NCBI GenBank assembly: GCA_003243425.1
Contig: QFQP01000002.1
Span: 1 to 64,000, forward strand
Direction of reading: 5' to 3'
Source: Archangium gephyra
GTDB lineage: Bacteria > Myxococcota > Myxococcia > Myxococcales > Myxococcaceae
DNA length: 64,000 nt
The notes under the pieces were generated by a model that worked only from the letters and a program-made list of their open reading frames with translations, ran no database searches and was not told where the DNA came from. The first letter of the stretch is position 1, and each line of letters starts with the position of its first letter. The position numbers were made by a program, and so were the translations under genes. This document shows positions 44,153-52,381 of this stretch, one piece after another.

Positions 44153-44851
44153 TCAGAACGTCAGCAGCACGCCCACGCCCGGCCCTGCGGCCGGCACCAC
44201 ACGAAACGTGACGACGGGCGCCCCCGACTCGTAGGCGACCAGCGCATCGCCGAGCCCGTTCGGTGATGTGAAGATGGTGGCTTCACCGATGGCGAGCCCG
44301 ACCGCCGCGTTGATGGCGCCCGACACCCAGCGGTTGTGCGCGAGGCCCAGCACCACGCCGATGCCCGCGTTGAAGAGCACGTTGGCGAGGTGCACGTACC
44401 ATTTCCGCCCCGTCGCTTCGTGCGCGGCGCCCTCGCGCAACATGCGCTCACCGTCGGCGAGCAACGCGCAGGTGCTGTCCGGGGTCGCGCTGGCGGCGCG
44501 CCGCGCAAACCCGGGCCCGCCGGAGAGAACCTCGAGCGGGTCGAGGATCGAGAACGCTACGCCGACCGCCGTCGAGAAGGCGCCCCAGTACCAGTCGGGG
44601 CGCTCTTCTTCGGGAAACAGCGGCGCGACGGCCAACTGCACGATCGTGAAGAGGCCGTACGCCCCACCCCAACCGCCCGTCCACCGGGTCGCCGCGGCGG
44701 ACTCGTCGGTGACACGCGCCGAGAGGAACTTGAGCCGCTCGGCGTCACCGCGGGTCGCGACGGAGCCGGCTTTCACGCCTTCGGGGCGCGGGCAGTCGGC
44801 TCTCGAGACTGCAGACAGCGACAGCAACACCAACACCGCGGTGGCGCGCAT
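44153..44851 (-). CDS. Exported or membrane protein of the local paralogue family, 232 aa
   Basis: Paralogue of the protein at 30783, of the same length: signal peptide, DCPRPEGVKAGSV, hydrophobic stretches (WYWGAFSTAVGVAFSILD, AINAAVGLAIGEATIF) and a Gly-rich end. The remnant at 31524 is closest to this copy, so this gene may be the intact descendant of the gene from which the remnant derives. It lies 50 bases downstream of the M13 peptidase gene on the same strand. Function unknown. Confidence 0.72.
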   Translation of the reverse strand: MRATAVLVLLSLSAVSRADCPRPEGVKAGSVATRGDAERLKFLSARVTDESAAATRWTGGWGGAYGLFTIVQLAVAPLFPEEERPDWYWGAFSTAVGVAFSILDPLEVLSGGPGFARRAASATPDSTCALLADGERMLREGAAHEATGRKWYVHLANVLFNAGIGVVLGLAHNRWVSGAINAAVGLAIGEATIFTSPNGLGDALVAYESGAPVVTFRVVPAAGPGVGVLLTF

Positions 44852-44901
44852 GGACCGCGATCATCGCGCGGACCATGGCGCTGCGTCTGGGGTTCTTTGC
44901 C

Positions 44902-47016
44902 TCACCACACGGTGCAGCGCTGCGCGCCTGCGCGCACCATCTTGGCGTCGGCGCTGCACTCGAACGCGGCGTTGAACGCGTCGAGGTTGCCGAGCGGCCC
45001 GTTGACGCGCCAGTACGGCGGCGCATGCGGATCGGTGGTGACGCGCTGAATCGCCTGTTCCTTGCGCACCTTGGTGCACCACGACTGCGCGAAGCCGAGG
45101 AAGAACTGCTGCGAGTCGCTGAAGCGGCTGGCGGCGTCGGTCGGTGCCTTCTTGCCCTGCCATTCCACCATCGCGGCGTGCGCCAGCTTGAGGCCGCCGA
45201 GATCGGCGACGTTCTCGCCCAGCGTGAGATCGCCCTTCACGTGGAGATCGTCGACGGCGACGTAGTCGTCGAACTGCCGCTTCACGCACGACGCGCGCTG
45301 CACGAATTCCTTCCCGCTGCTCTCAGACCACCAGTCCTTCAGGTTGCCCTCGGCGTCGAACTGACGGCCTTCGTCGTCGAAGCCGTGGGTGATCTCGTGG
45401 CCGACGACCATGCCCATCGAGCCGAAGTTCACCGCGTCGGCGGCGTCCTTGTTGAAGAACGGCGGCTGCAAGATGCCGGCGGGGAACACGATCTCGTTCT
45501 TCTGCGGCTCGAAGTACGCGTTGACGGTGGGCGCCGACATGAGCCACTCGCCGCGGTCGACGGGCTTGCCGATCTTCGCCAGCTGACGCGCGGTCTCGAA
45601 GCGGCTCGTCGCGAGCGACGTGTTGAAGAACGACGCGCGGTCGGTCTTCACCGCGCCGTAGTCGCGCCACTGGTTGGGGTAGCCGATCTTGTTGTTGCCG
45701 ACCATCGCGCGGACCTTGGTCAACGCGGCCGCGCGCGTGGCCTCGTCCATCCACACCAGCGCGCCGAGGTTCTTCTCGAAGCTGCCCTGGAGCGCCGCCA
45801 CCATGGCGTTGGTGCGCGCCTTCGACTCCTCAGGGAACAGGCGACGCGCGAACTCGCGGCCCAGCGCCTCACCGAGATCGCCGTCAACGAAGCCGACGCA
45901 CTTCTTCCAGCGCGGCCGGTCCTGCTTGGCGCCGGTGAAGTTCTTCGACGCGAACGCGAAGGCCTCGTCCTGGAACGCCTTGGGCATCGCGGGCACCGAG
46001 CCGCGCAAGACGACCCACGACAGGTACGTCTTGAGCACCTCCGGCGAGGTGTCCCTGGCGATGCTCGAGAGCTCCACGAAGAACGCCACGGAGCTCACGT
46101 TGATGGCCGTGAGGTTCTTCGCGCCGAGCGCGCTCAGGTACGTGCCCCACGGGAAGTTGCCGGCCTGCGACTCGAGGCCCTTGCGGTCGACGCGGTTGTA
46201 GAGCTTCTGCGGGTCGCGGCGCTCGACCATGGTGAGCGACGCCTTCGCGAGCCGCGTCTCAAGCGCCATGACGTCGGCGGCCCTCTTCTTCGCGACCTCG
46301 GGCGCCTCGCCGGCCAGCGTAAAGAGCTTCTCGATGTACGCGACGTACGCCTCGCGCACGCCCTTCATGCGCGAGTTGTCTTCCGTGTAGTAGTCGCGGT
46401 CGGGCAAGCCGAGGCCGCCCTGGTCGAACCCGGCGATCACCTCGCTCGAGTTCTTGAGGTCCTGCTGCGCGCCGATGCGGAAGAAGGGCCGGTAGCCGGC
46501 CGCGTGGAGCGCGCCCACCGACTTCGCGAGGTCGTTCGGCGTCTTCGTGTTGCTGTTGGCCGCGATGAACTTCTGGATCACCGGCAGCGACTTCTCGAGG
46601 GCGGGCTCGTCCATGCAGCTCGCGTAGGCGTCACCCATCTGCTTGGCGAACGGCGTGTCCTTCGGCAGCGTGCCGGCGGCGGCCTGCTCGACGATCTCCT
46701 TGAGCGCCGCCTCATTGCGCTCGGCGATCGAGACGAAGCCGCGCGAGTACAGCGCGCGGTCCGAGGGGATCTCGACCTTCGCCATCCAGCCGCCGCAGGC
46801 GTACTGGTAGAAATCGGTGCAGGGGTCGGCGGTGAAGTCCATCGCCGTCTCGTCGAGCCCGGCGGGCATGGGCTTCGTCATGTCGGCGACCCACTTCTTC
46901 ACGGCCGGCGCGACTTGAGCGGCGGTCTCGGCGGGCTTCGCTTCGACGGGTCGGGTCGCTGCGTCCTGCGTCGCGCACGACGCGAACAGCAGCGCGCCCA
47001 GCAATTGCTTCTTCAT
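44902..47016 (-). CDS. M13 family zinc metallopeptidase (neprilysin-like) lipoprotein
   Basis: The 704-residue enzyme has a lipobox-type signal (LLFASC), the N-terminal M13 domain (PCTDFYQYACGGW, VNVSS-like segments) and the catalytic GHEITHGFDDEGR with GENVADLGG supplying the third zinc ligand, plus a C-terminal CxxW-type end (CTVW) typical of the family. It should cut oligopeptides in the envelope or outside the cell. I chose ATG 47016, preceded by GGAGG. Confidence 0.93.
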   Translation of the reverse strand: MKKQLLGALLFASCATQDAATRPVEAKPAETAAQVAPAVKKWVADMTKPMPAGLDETAMDFTADPCTDFYQYACGGWMAKVEIPSDRALYSRGFVSIAERNEAALKEIVEQAAAGTLPKDTPFAKQMGDAYASCMDEPALEKSLPVIQKFIAANSNTKTPNDLAKSVGALHAAGYRPFFRIGAQQDLKNSSEVIAGFDQGGLGLPDRDYYTEDNSRMKGVREAYVAYIEKLFTLAGEAPEVAKKRAADVMALETRLAKASLTMVERRDPQKLYNRVDRKGLESQAGNFPWGTYLSALGAKNLTAINVSSVAFFVELSSIARDTSPEVLKTYLSWVVLRGSVPAMPKAFQDEAFAFASKNFTGAKQDRPRWKKCVGFVDGDLGEALGREFARRLFPEESKARTNAMVAALQGSFEKNLGALVWMDEATRAAALTKVRAMVGNNKIGYPNQWRDYGAVKTDRASFFNTSLATSRFETARQLAKIGKPVDRGEWLMSAPTVNAYFEPQKNEIVFPAGILQPPFFNKDAADAVNFGSMGMVVGHEITHGFDDEGRQFDAEGNLKDWWSESSGKEFVQRASCVKRQFDDYVAVDDLHVKGDLTLGENVADLGGLKLAHAAMVEWQGKKAPTDAASRFSDSQQFFLGFAQSWCTKVRKEQAIQRVTTDPHAPPYWRVNGPLGNLDAFNAAFECSADAKMVRAGAQRCTVW

Positions 47017-47066
47017 CAAGGGAGTCCTCCCGGTGAGGGTGTGAAAACGGGAGGACTTCCTAACAA

Positions 47067-47612
47067 CTACTTCTTGCCGAGCATCCCCTTCTTCAGGCCT
47101 TCGTCGGCGGGGTATTGCCCGAGCCACACGGCGAACAACGCGTCAGCGAAGTCCTTGCCTTCGGCGGTGTAGCGCTCGCCCTTGAGCTCGATGGTGGTGC
47201 CCGTGCCCGGCACGTACTGGATCACGATGGTCTGACCCTTCTTCACGTCGGCCAGCTTCGTCATCAGCTTGTCGAGGCGCTCCTGCAGCTTCGGCAGGTT
47301 CGCGCCCGCGTTCTTCTCGAAGCCCGACTTGATGGCCTCGTCGAGCTGCGACTTCGACAGGTCGCGCAGCATGTTCATTTCGACGCGGCGAATCTGATCG
47401 GTCTTGAGAATGTCGGCCGGAACCTTCGAGGTCTGCTCGAGGTACAGCGAGCCCACGTAGACATCGACGATGAACTTGGTGCGAACGCCCATGCCGTTGA
47501 GCGTGACGGGCTTGCCCTCGACGGTGATGGAGTCGGGCACCTTCACGCCCTTCAATTCACCAGCGAAGGCAGGCAACGCGACGAGGGCGGCGGTGAGAAT
47601 CAAACGCTTCAT
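47067..47612 (-). CDS. Exported chalcone-isomerase-like protein
   Basis: A 181-residue protein with a Sec signal (LILTAALVALPAFAGE). Its core, MGVRTKFIVDVYVGSLYLEQ and QTIVIQYVPGTGTTIELKGE, fits the bacterial chalcone isomerase-like family, which lacks proven flavonoid activity and may bind fatty acids. I chose ATG 47612. It lies 22 bases from serC and 50 from the M13 gene, on the same strand. Confidence 0.85.
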   Translation of the reverse strand: MKRLILTAALVALPAFAGELKGVKVPDSITVEGKPVTLNGMGVRTKFIVDVYVGSLYLEQTSKVPADILKTDQIRRVEMNMLRDLSKSQLDEAIKSGFEKNAGANLPKLQERLDKLMTKLADVKKGQTIVIQYVPGTGTTIELKGERYTAEGKDFADALFAVWLGQYPADEGLKKGMLGKK

Positions 47613-47634
47613 GTGTGAAGACTCCGTGAGGGTT

Positions 47635-48723
47635 TCAGCCGTGGGACTTTGCGAACTGTTCCATGAAGGAGACCAGCGTCTGGACGTCCTGCACTGAGAC
47701 TGCGTTGTAGGCCGACACGCGAATTCCACCTGCCGTGCGGTGACCCTTGAGGCCGATCATGTTCGCCTTCTTCGCTTCGGCCACGAAGGCCGCGTCGAGC
47801 GCTTCCGACGGGGTGCGGAAGACGATGTTCATCACCGACCGAGACGCCTTTTCGACCGGGGCTGCATAGAAGCCACTCATGCGATCGAGGGCCCCGTAGA
47901 GCAACTGCGCCTTGGTCGTATTCCGCTTCTCCATGCCGGTGAGGCCGCCCTGCCCATCGATCCACTCGAGCACGTTGCGCACCAGGTAGATCGCGAGCGT
48001 GGGGGGCGTGTTGTAGAGCGAGTCGTTCTCGGCGTGCGTCTGGTAGCGGAGGATCTTGGGAATGTCCTTGCGGCCGTTGGCGATGAACGACTTGCGCGCG
48101 ATGGCGACGGTGACGCCGGAGGGCCCCAGGTTCTTCTGCGCACCCGCGTAGATGAAGTCGAACTTCGAGACGTCGAGCGGACGCCACAGGAAGTCGGAGC
48201 TCATGTCGCAGACGTGCGGCACCGAGCCGGTGTCGGGCAGCGCGTGGAACTGCGTGCCGTAGATGGTGTTGTTCGACGTGGTGTGCGCGTAGGCGGCGTT
48301 GGCGTCGAATTCGAGCTCGTTCTGCCTGGGCACGCGCGTGTACTTGCCGTCGGCGTTTCGCGTGGTGCCGGCGATGCGCGGCGCGCCGACGAGCTTCGCT
48401 TCTTCGAAGGCCTTCTCGCTCCACACGCCGGTCATCACGTAGTCGGCGCTCTTGCCGGCGGGCAGGAAGTTCATGGGAATGAGCGCGAACTGTGTCGACG
48501 CGCCCCCGGTGAGCCAGATGACCGTGTGCGAATCGGGCACGCCGAGGAGTTTGATGAGGCGCTCGGTCGCGTCGCGGTGGACGGCCTCGTAGGGCTTGTC
48601 GCGGTGCGACTGCTCCATGATCGACATGCCGGTACCGGCGAAATCGAGCAGCTCGTCACGCGCTTTTTCGAGTGCGGGGAGCGGGAGACCAGCGGGACCT
48701 GCACTGAAGTTGATGGCTCGCAT
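47635..48723 (-). CDS. serC: Phosphoserine aminotransferase
   Basis: SerC converts 3-phosphohydroxypyruvate to phosphoserine and is PLP-dependent. The 362 residues show INFSAGPAGLPLPALEKA, GTGMSIMEQSHR, the PLP-Lys region IYAGAQKNLGPSG, and the C-terminal GGIRVSAYNAVS. I chose ATG 48723; the longer frame adds 14 residues with no conservation. It starts a minus-strand run with the chalcone-isomerase-like and peptidase genes. Confidence 0.95.
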   Translation of the reverse strand: MRAINFSAGPAGLPLPALEKARDELLDFAGTGMSIMEQSHRDKPYEAVHRDATERLIKLLGVPDSHTVIWLTGGASTQFALIPMNFLPAGKSADYVMTGVWSEKAFEEAKLVGAPRIAGTTRNADGKYTRVPRQNELEFDANAAYAHTTSNNTIYGTQFHALPDTGSVPHVCDMSSDFLWRPLDVSKFDFIYAGAQKNLGPSGVTVAIARKSFIANGRKDIPKILRYQTHAENDSLYNTPPTLAIYLVRNVLEWIDGQGGLTGMEKRNTTKAQLLYGALDRMSGFYAAPVEKASRSVMNIVFRTPSEALDAAFVAEAKKANMIGLKGHRTAGGIRVSAYNAVSVQDVQTLVSFMEQFAKSHG

Positions 48724-48816
48724 GGAGGCGCAGACTGTACTGGCCGACCCTGGGCGCGCCAGCACAGATGAAGAACGCGCAGGGCGTGTCAGTGATGGAC
48801 ATCAACGCGCGCGTGA

Positions 48817-49176
48817 ATGATGAAGCCGCGCATGCGAGTGCTGCTGGGGGTGGTGGCGTTGTCGATGTTCGCGTGCACGCCGGTTCGGAAGTGCAGCGAC
48901 GGATGCCTCGAGGGGACCTACTGCGACGAGCCGACGCAGCTGTGCGTGCGTGCTTCGCCCAGAGACGCGGGCTCGGTCGTCGGTGAAGACGCGGGCATGC
49001 CCGACGCGGGAATGGTGAATGACGCTGGCGTAGCTCGCGCCTCGGCACGCATCGGCAGCGGAGGCACTGCGAGCTCCAATCTGTATCGCCTTGAAGGCAT
49101 CGTCGGTCCGACAGCGCCCGTCGGCACCGCTTCGAGCAACAAATACCAACTGACGACCGAGGAGAACGCACGATGA
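48817..49176 (+). CDS. Small Cys-rich lipoprotein, 119 aa
   Basis: A lipobox (LSMFAC) is followed by KCSDGCLEGTYCDEPTQLC, a small disulfide-rich module, an Asp/Ala/Gly-rich linker and two copies of a GTASSNxYxL motif near the C-terminus. ATG could be 48817, 48820 or the one in MRVLLG. Its stop overlaps the start of the next exported protein, so they are coupled. Function unknown. Confidence 0.6.
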   Translation: MMKPRMRVLLGVVALSMFACTPVRKCSDGCLEGTYCDEPTQLCVRASPRDAGSVVGEDAGMPDAGMVNDAGVARASARIGSGGTASSNLYRLEGIVGPTAPVGTASSNKYQLTTEENAR

Positions 49177-49997
49177 AACGGCTGTGGATGGTGGGTGTGT
49201 CGTTGGCGGCGAGCGTCGCGTTTGCGGTGCCGCCAGTGATTCCGTTTCAGGGGCGCATCACGAGCGTTGACGGAACGCCGCTCAATGGGCCGGTGATGGT
49301 CATCTTCACGCTGTACACGACGGAGACGGGAACTCCCGCCGACATCGTCTACACGGAGACGCAGACGGTCACCTTCGACATGGGAGCGTTCTCAGTGGCG
49401 GTCGGCGCGACGTCGCCCCTCATGACGTCGCTGTTCAAGACGCACAGCGAGCTCTATCTGGGCGTGCACGTCGGCGGCGACCCGCAGGAACTACGACCGT
49501 TGTTCAGGCTGGCGACTGCGCCTTACGCGATGCGCGCGGCTTCGAGCGATATGGCGACGACGCTCGTGAAGCATGGCGGTGCCGCGCTGTCGTGCGCGGT
49601 TGGCCAGGCGATCGTCGGTGCTGACGGCGGTTGGTCGTGCAGCCCGATGCCTGACGCGTACACGAAGGCCGAGGCTGACAATCGGTACTCACGCTCGACG
49701 GCCTGCTACTGGAAGTGGCGAAGCGGCGGCGCGGACGCGGGGACCATTCTCGACGCAGCCTGCGAAGCTGGAGACTGGGCGATGGCGGGTGGTTGCGACG
49801 TCAACGCGGGCGGCGGCTCGATCATCGAGAGCAATCCCGCGCCTTCAGATGGCAACTACAAGGCCAACATCAGCCCCTGGCCAATCGGCGTGGACCCGAC
49901 AGATCCAGTCAATCCCGTGATCGACCAGTGGCACTGCCGAGTCACCCCGGGAGCGATGATCGACTCGGCCTTCGTGTTGTGTTGCCCACCTCGCTGA
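49173..49997 (+). CDS. Exported protein with tail-fibre-like motif, 274 aa
   Basis: A signal peptide (MVGVSLAASVAFA) precedes a beta-rich N-terminal domain (VPPVIPFQGRITSVDGTPLN) and the segment DAYTKAEADNRYSRST at about 160-175, a short motif common in trimeric phage tail-fibre and surface proteins. A Cys-containing C-terminus ends CCPPR. It is coupled (ATGA) to the small lipoprotein. I infer a surface adhesin-like or structural role. No family assignment is possible. Confidence 0.6.
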   Translation: MKRLWMVGVSLAASVAFAVPPVIPFQGRITSVDGTPLNGPVMVIFTLYTTETGTPADIVYTETQTVTFDMGAFSVAVGATSPLMTSLFKTHSELYLGVHVGGDPQELRPLFRLATAPYAMRAASSDMATTLVKHGGAALSCAVGQAIVGADGGWSCSPMPDAYTKAEADNRYSRSTACYWKWRSGGADAGTILDAACEAGDWAMAGGCDVNAGGGSIIESNPAPSDGNYKANISPWPIGVDPTDPVNPVIDQWHCRVTPGAMIDSAFVLCCPPR

Positions 49998-50045
49998 TTG
50001 CCGACGAAGTGACGCTGCGCATCAGGTAGCTTCCCGACGGCCCCG

Positions 50046-50948
50046 ATGTCGCTCCTCGAACTCGCCGAACGCCGCTGCGTCATCGTCACTGGCAAGGGCG
50101 GCGTCGGAAAAACGAGCGTCGCGGCTGCCCTCGGCCGCGCCTGGGCGAAGCAGGGAAAGCGGGTGCTCGTCGCCGAGATCGTTCCCCACCCCGACACGCC
50201 TTCGCAGTTGAAAGAAGCCCTCGCCTGCCCTGCGCCCACCGAAGAACCGCAGCGCATCGGCGAGAACCTGTGGCTCACGCTCGTCACCCCGACCATCGGT
50301 CACCTGCGATTTCTGCGGGACGCTCTGCCCATCAAGCTGCTCGCCGACGCGGCGATGAAGAGCCAGGGGCTGCGCCGCTTTCTCTCGGCCGCGCCCGGCT
50401 TCTCGGACATGGGCGTGATGTACCGGATGCTCGATCTCATGAAGCGCCGGCACCCGAGCGGTGGAGACCAGTTCGACATCTGCGTCATCGACTCACCGGC
50501 CACGGGTCACGCACTCGCGCTCGCGCAGATTCCCGAATTTCTCACGCGCGTGATCGCCGGTGGTCCCATTCGCCGTGCTGCCGAAGAAGGCGTCGCCACG
50601 CTCACCAACGAGAAGATCACCGGCTGCGTCATCGTCACGCTGCCTGAGACGCTGCCCATCACCGAGGCCATCGAGCTCGAGAAGGGGCTCGGCAGGCATG
50701 GGCTCCGCGTTTCGTGCATCGCGGTCAATCGCGTGCCGCACGACCCCTTCACGGCCGAAGAGCGCACGGTGCTCGCCGGCGTGCCCCGCACCGTCTTCGG
50801 CGCTCGTGAAGTGCAGCGCATCGAACGCTCCAACACGGCGCTCGAGCTGTTGAAGCAACTTCACCCGCAGCGCTCGGTCGTCCTCCAGGAAGTCGAAGGC
50901 ACCGGAGCTGCCCTCATCGACAACCTCGCGAACCTGGTGGGCGCGTGA
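50046..50948 (+). CDS. ArsA/GET3-family ATPase, first of a pair
   Basis: The 300-residue P-loop protein has the deviant Walker A GKGGVGKTS and switch segment FDICVIDSPATGHAL, typical of ArsA/GET3 ATPases. The metalloid-binding Cys set of arsenite ATPases is not visible, so arsenic export is unlikely. No ars gene is nearby. It overlaps the second ATPase by four bases, so they probably form a heterodimer or a split two-half ArsA. The role in bacteria is not established; possibly membrane-protein or filament-related. Confidence 0.85.
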   Translation: MSLLELAERRCVIVTGKGGVGKTSVAAALGRAWAKQGKRVLVAEIVPHPDTPSQLKEALACPAPTEEPQRIGENLWLTLVTPTIGHLRFLRDALPIKLLADAAMKSQGLRRFLSAAPGFSDMGVMYRMLDLMKRRHPSGGDQFDICVIDSPATGHALALAQIPEFLTRVIAGGPIRRAAEEGVATLTNEKITGCVIVTLPETLPITEAIELEKGLGRHGLRVSCIAVNRVPHDPFTAEERTVLAGVPRTVFGAREVQRIERSNTALELLKQLHPQRSVVLQEVEGTGAALIDNLANLVGA

Positions 50949-52039
50949 GCCTCGGCAAACTCGTGTCCGAGAAGAAGGTGATCGTGTGCTGCGGCGCCGG
51001 TGGCGTGGGCAAGACCACGACGGCCGCGGCCATCGGCCTTGCCGCGGCACGCAAAGGTCGCCGGGTGCTGGTGCTCACCATCGATCCCGCGCGGCGCCTC
51101 GCGCAGGCGATGGGGCTGTCGGAGCAGATGCGCGAACCCGCGTCGGTCTCGAAAGAGCGTCTCGCGACGGCAGGCGTCACCACGGGCTCACTCGACGCGT
51201 GGATGCTGAACCCCGACGTGGTCTTCGAGAGCCTCGTGCGACGCATGGCGCCCGACCCGGCGCAGGCGCAGCGCATTCTCGACAGCCGCCTGTTCCGGCA
51301 CTTGAGCGAGCTGGTGGCCGGCATGCAGGAATACACGGCGGCCGAAGCGCTCTACGAACTCTCGTCGAGTGGTCGCTACGACCTCGTGGTGCTCGACACC
51401 CCGCCCGCTCGCAACGCCCTCGACTTCCTCGAGGCGCCGGGAAAACTCGCGCGCTTCCTCGACGAGCGGATCCTCTCGCTGTTCCTCCCATCGAAATCGC
51501 GCGGCCTCTTCAAGAAAGCCACCGAGCTCATCGGCACGGTGTTCACGAAGGTCTTCGGCGCGGAGTTCTTCGCCGAGATTCAGGAATTCCTGGGCGCGAT
51601 GACCGGCATGTTCGGCCCGATGCGCGCGCACGCAGAAGGCGTTCGCAAACTCCTCACCGGCCCCGAGTCGTCTTTCATTCTCGTCACCAGCCCCGATCAG
51701 GCCGCCCTCGCCGACGCGCGCTACTTCCGCGATCGCATCGCCGGCATGGGCCTGCCGTTTGCGGGCTTCGTGCTCAACCGCAGCTGGGCGCGCACCGACG
51801 GCTTCGTAGAACCCGATGCCCTGAAGCTCTCGCCCACGCTGCTGCAGAAGCTCGAGGTGCTCGCGCAGGTCGAACACGCGCGCGTGACACGAGATCGTGC
51901 GTTGCTCGCGCAACTCGAGAACGAAGTACCGCCGACGGCGTTCGCGATCGCAGCCCCGTATCTCGGTGAGGCCATCGAGGATCTCCGCGGGCTCGCCACC
52001 CTCGCGCAGGGCATCACCGAACTTCCGACGTCGCCGTGA
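50945..52039 (+). CDS. ArsA/GET3-family ATPase, second of a pair
   Basis: The 364-residue partner has GAGGVGKTTTAAAIG, VLTIDPARRLAQAMGL and YDLVVLDTPPARNALDFLEA, matching the ArsA nucleotide site and switch regions. It is longer than its partner by a helical hydrophobic region (about residues 150-230) that in GET3-like proteins forms the client-binding groove. Start is GTG 50945, overlapping the preceding stop. Confidence 0.87.
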   Translation: MSLGKLVSEKKVIVCCGAGGVGKTTTAAAIGLAAARKGRRVLVLTIDPARRLAQAMGLSEQMREPASVSKERLATAGVTTGSLDAWMLNPDVVFESLVRRMAPDPAQAQRILDSRLFRHLSELVAGMQEYTAAEALYELSSSGRYDLVVLDTPPARNALDFLEAPGKLARFLDERILSLFLPSKSRGLFKKATELIGTVFTKVFGAEFFAEIQEFLGAMTGMFGPMRAHAEGVRKLLTGPESSFILVTSPDQAALADARYFRDRIAGMGLPFAGFVLNRSWARTDGFVEPDALKLSPTLLQKLEVLAQVEHARVTRDRALLAQLENEVPPTAFAIAAPYLGEAIEDLRGLATLAQGITELPTSP

Positions 52040-52057
52040 CCGCACTACAACTGCGTC

Positions 52058-52381
52058 ATGCCCCTTCAGATCGAAGACCTCCAGGTCGGCACCGGCAAAG
52101 AAGCGAAGCCGGGCCAGTCCGTTTCCGTGCACTACACGGGCACGCTCACCAATGGCTCCAAGTTCGACTCGAGCCGTGATCGCAACGAGTCGTTCGAATT
52201 CGCGCTCGGCGCGGGCATGGTCATCAAGGGTTGGGACCAGGGCATCGCCGGCATGAAGGTCGGCGGCCGTCGCAAGCTGACGATCCCACCTGAGCTCGGC
52301 TACGGCCCGATGGGGTACCCGCCAGTCATTCCCCCGAACTCCACGCTGATCTTCGACGTCGAGCTGCTCGAAGTCGGCTGA
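52058..52381 (+). CDS. FKBP-type peptidyl-prolyl isomerase, 107 aa
   Basis: A minimal cytoplasmic FKBP domain with VHYTGTLTNGSKFDSS, VIKGWDQGIAGMKVGGRRKL, and IPPELGYG followed by IPPNSTLIFDVELL. All active-site aromatics expected for a functional isomerase are present. Its stop overlaps the start of the ScfR-like regulator (TGATG). It lies 18 bases downstream of the ArsA pair. Confidence 0.93.
   Translation: MPLQIEDLQVGTGKEAKPGQSVSVHYTGTLTNGSKFDSSRDRNESFEFALGAGMVIKGWDQGIAGMKVGGRRKLTIPPELGYGPMGYPPVIPPNSTLIFDVELLEVG

Noticed and set aside
50046..52039. Arsenite efflux system
   Set aside because: The two ATPases are ArsA-like, but no arsB, arsC, arsR or metalloid Cys set is visible.
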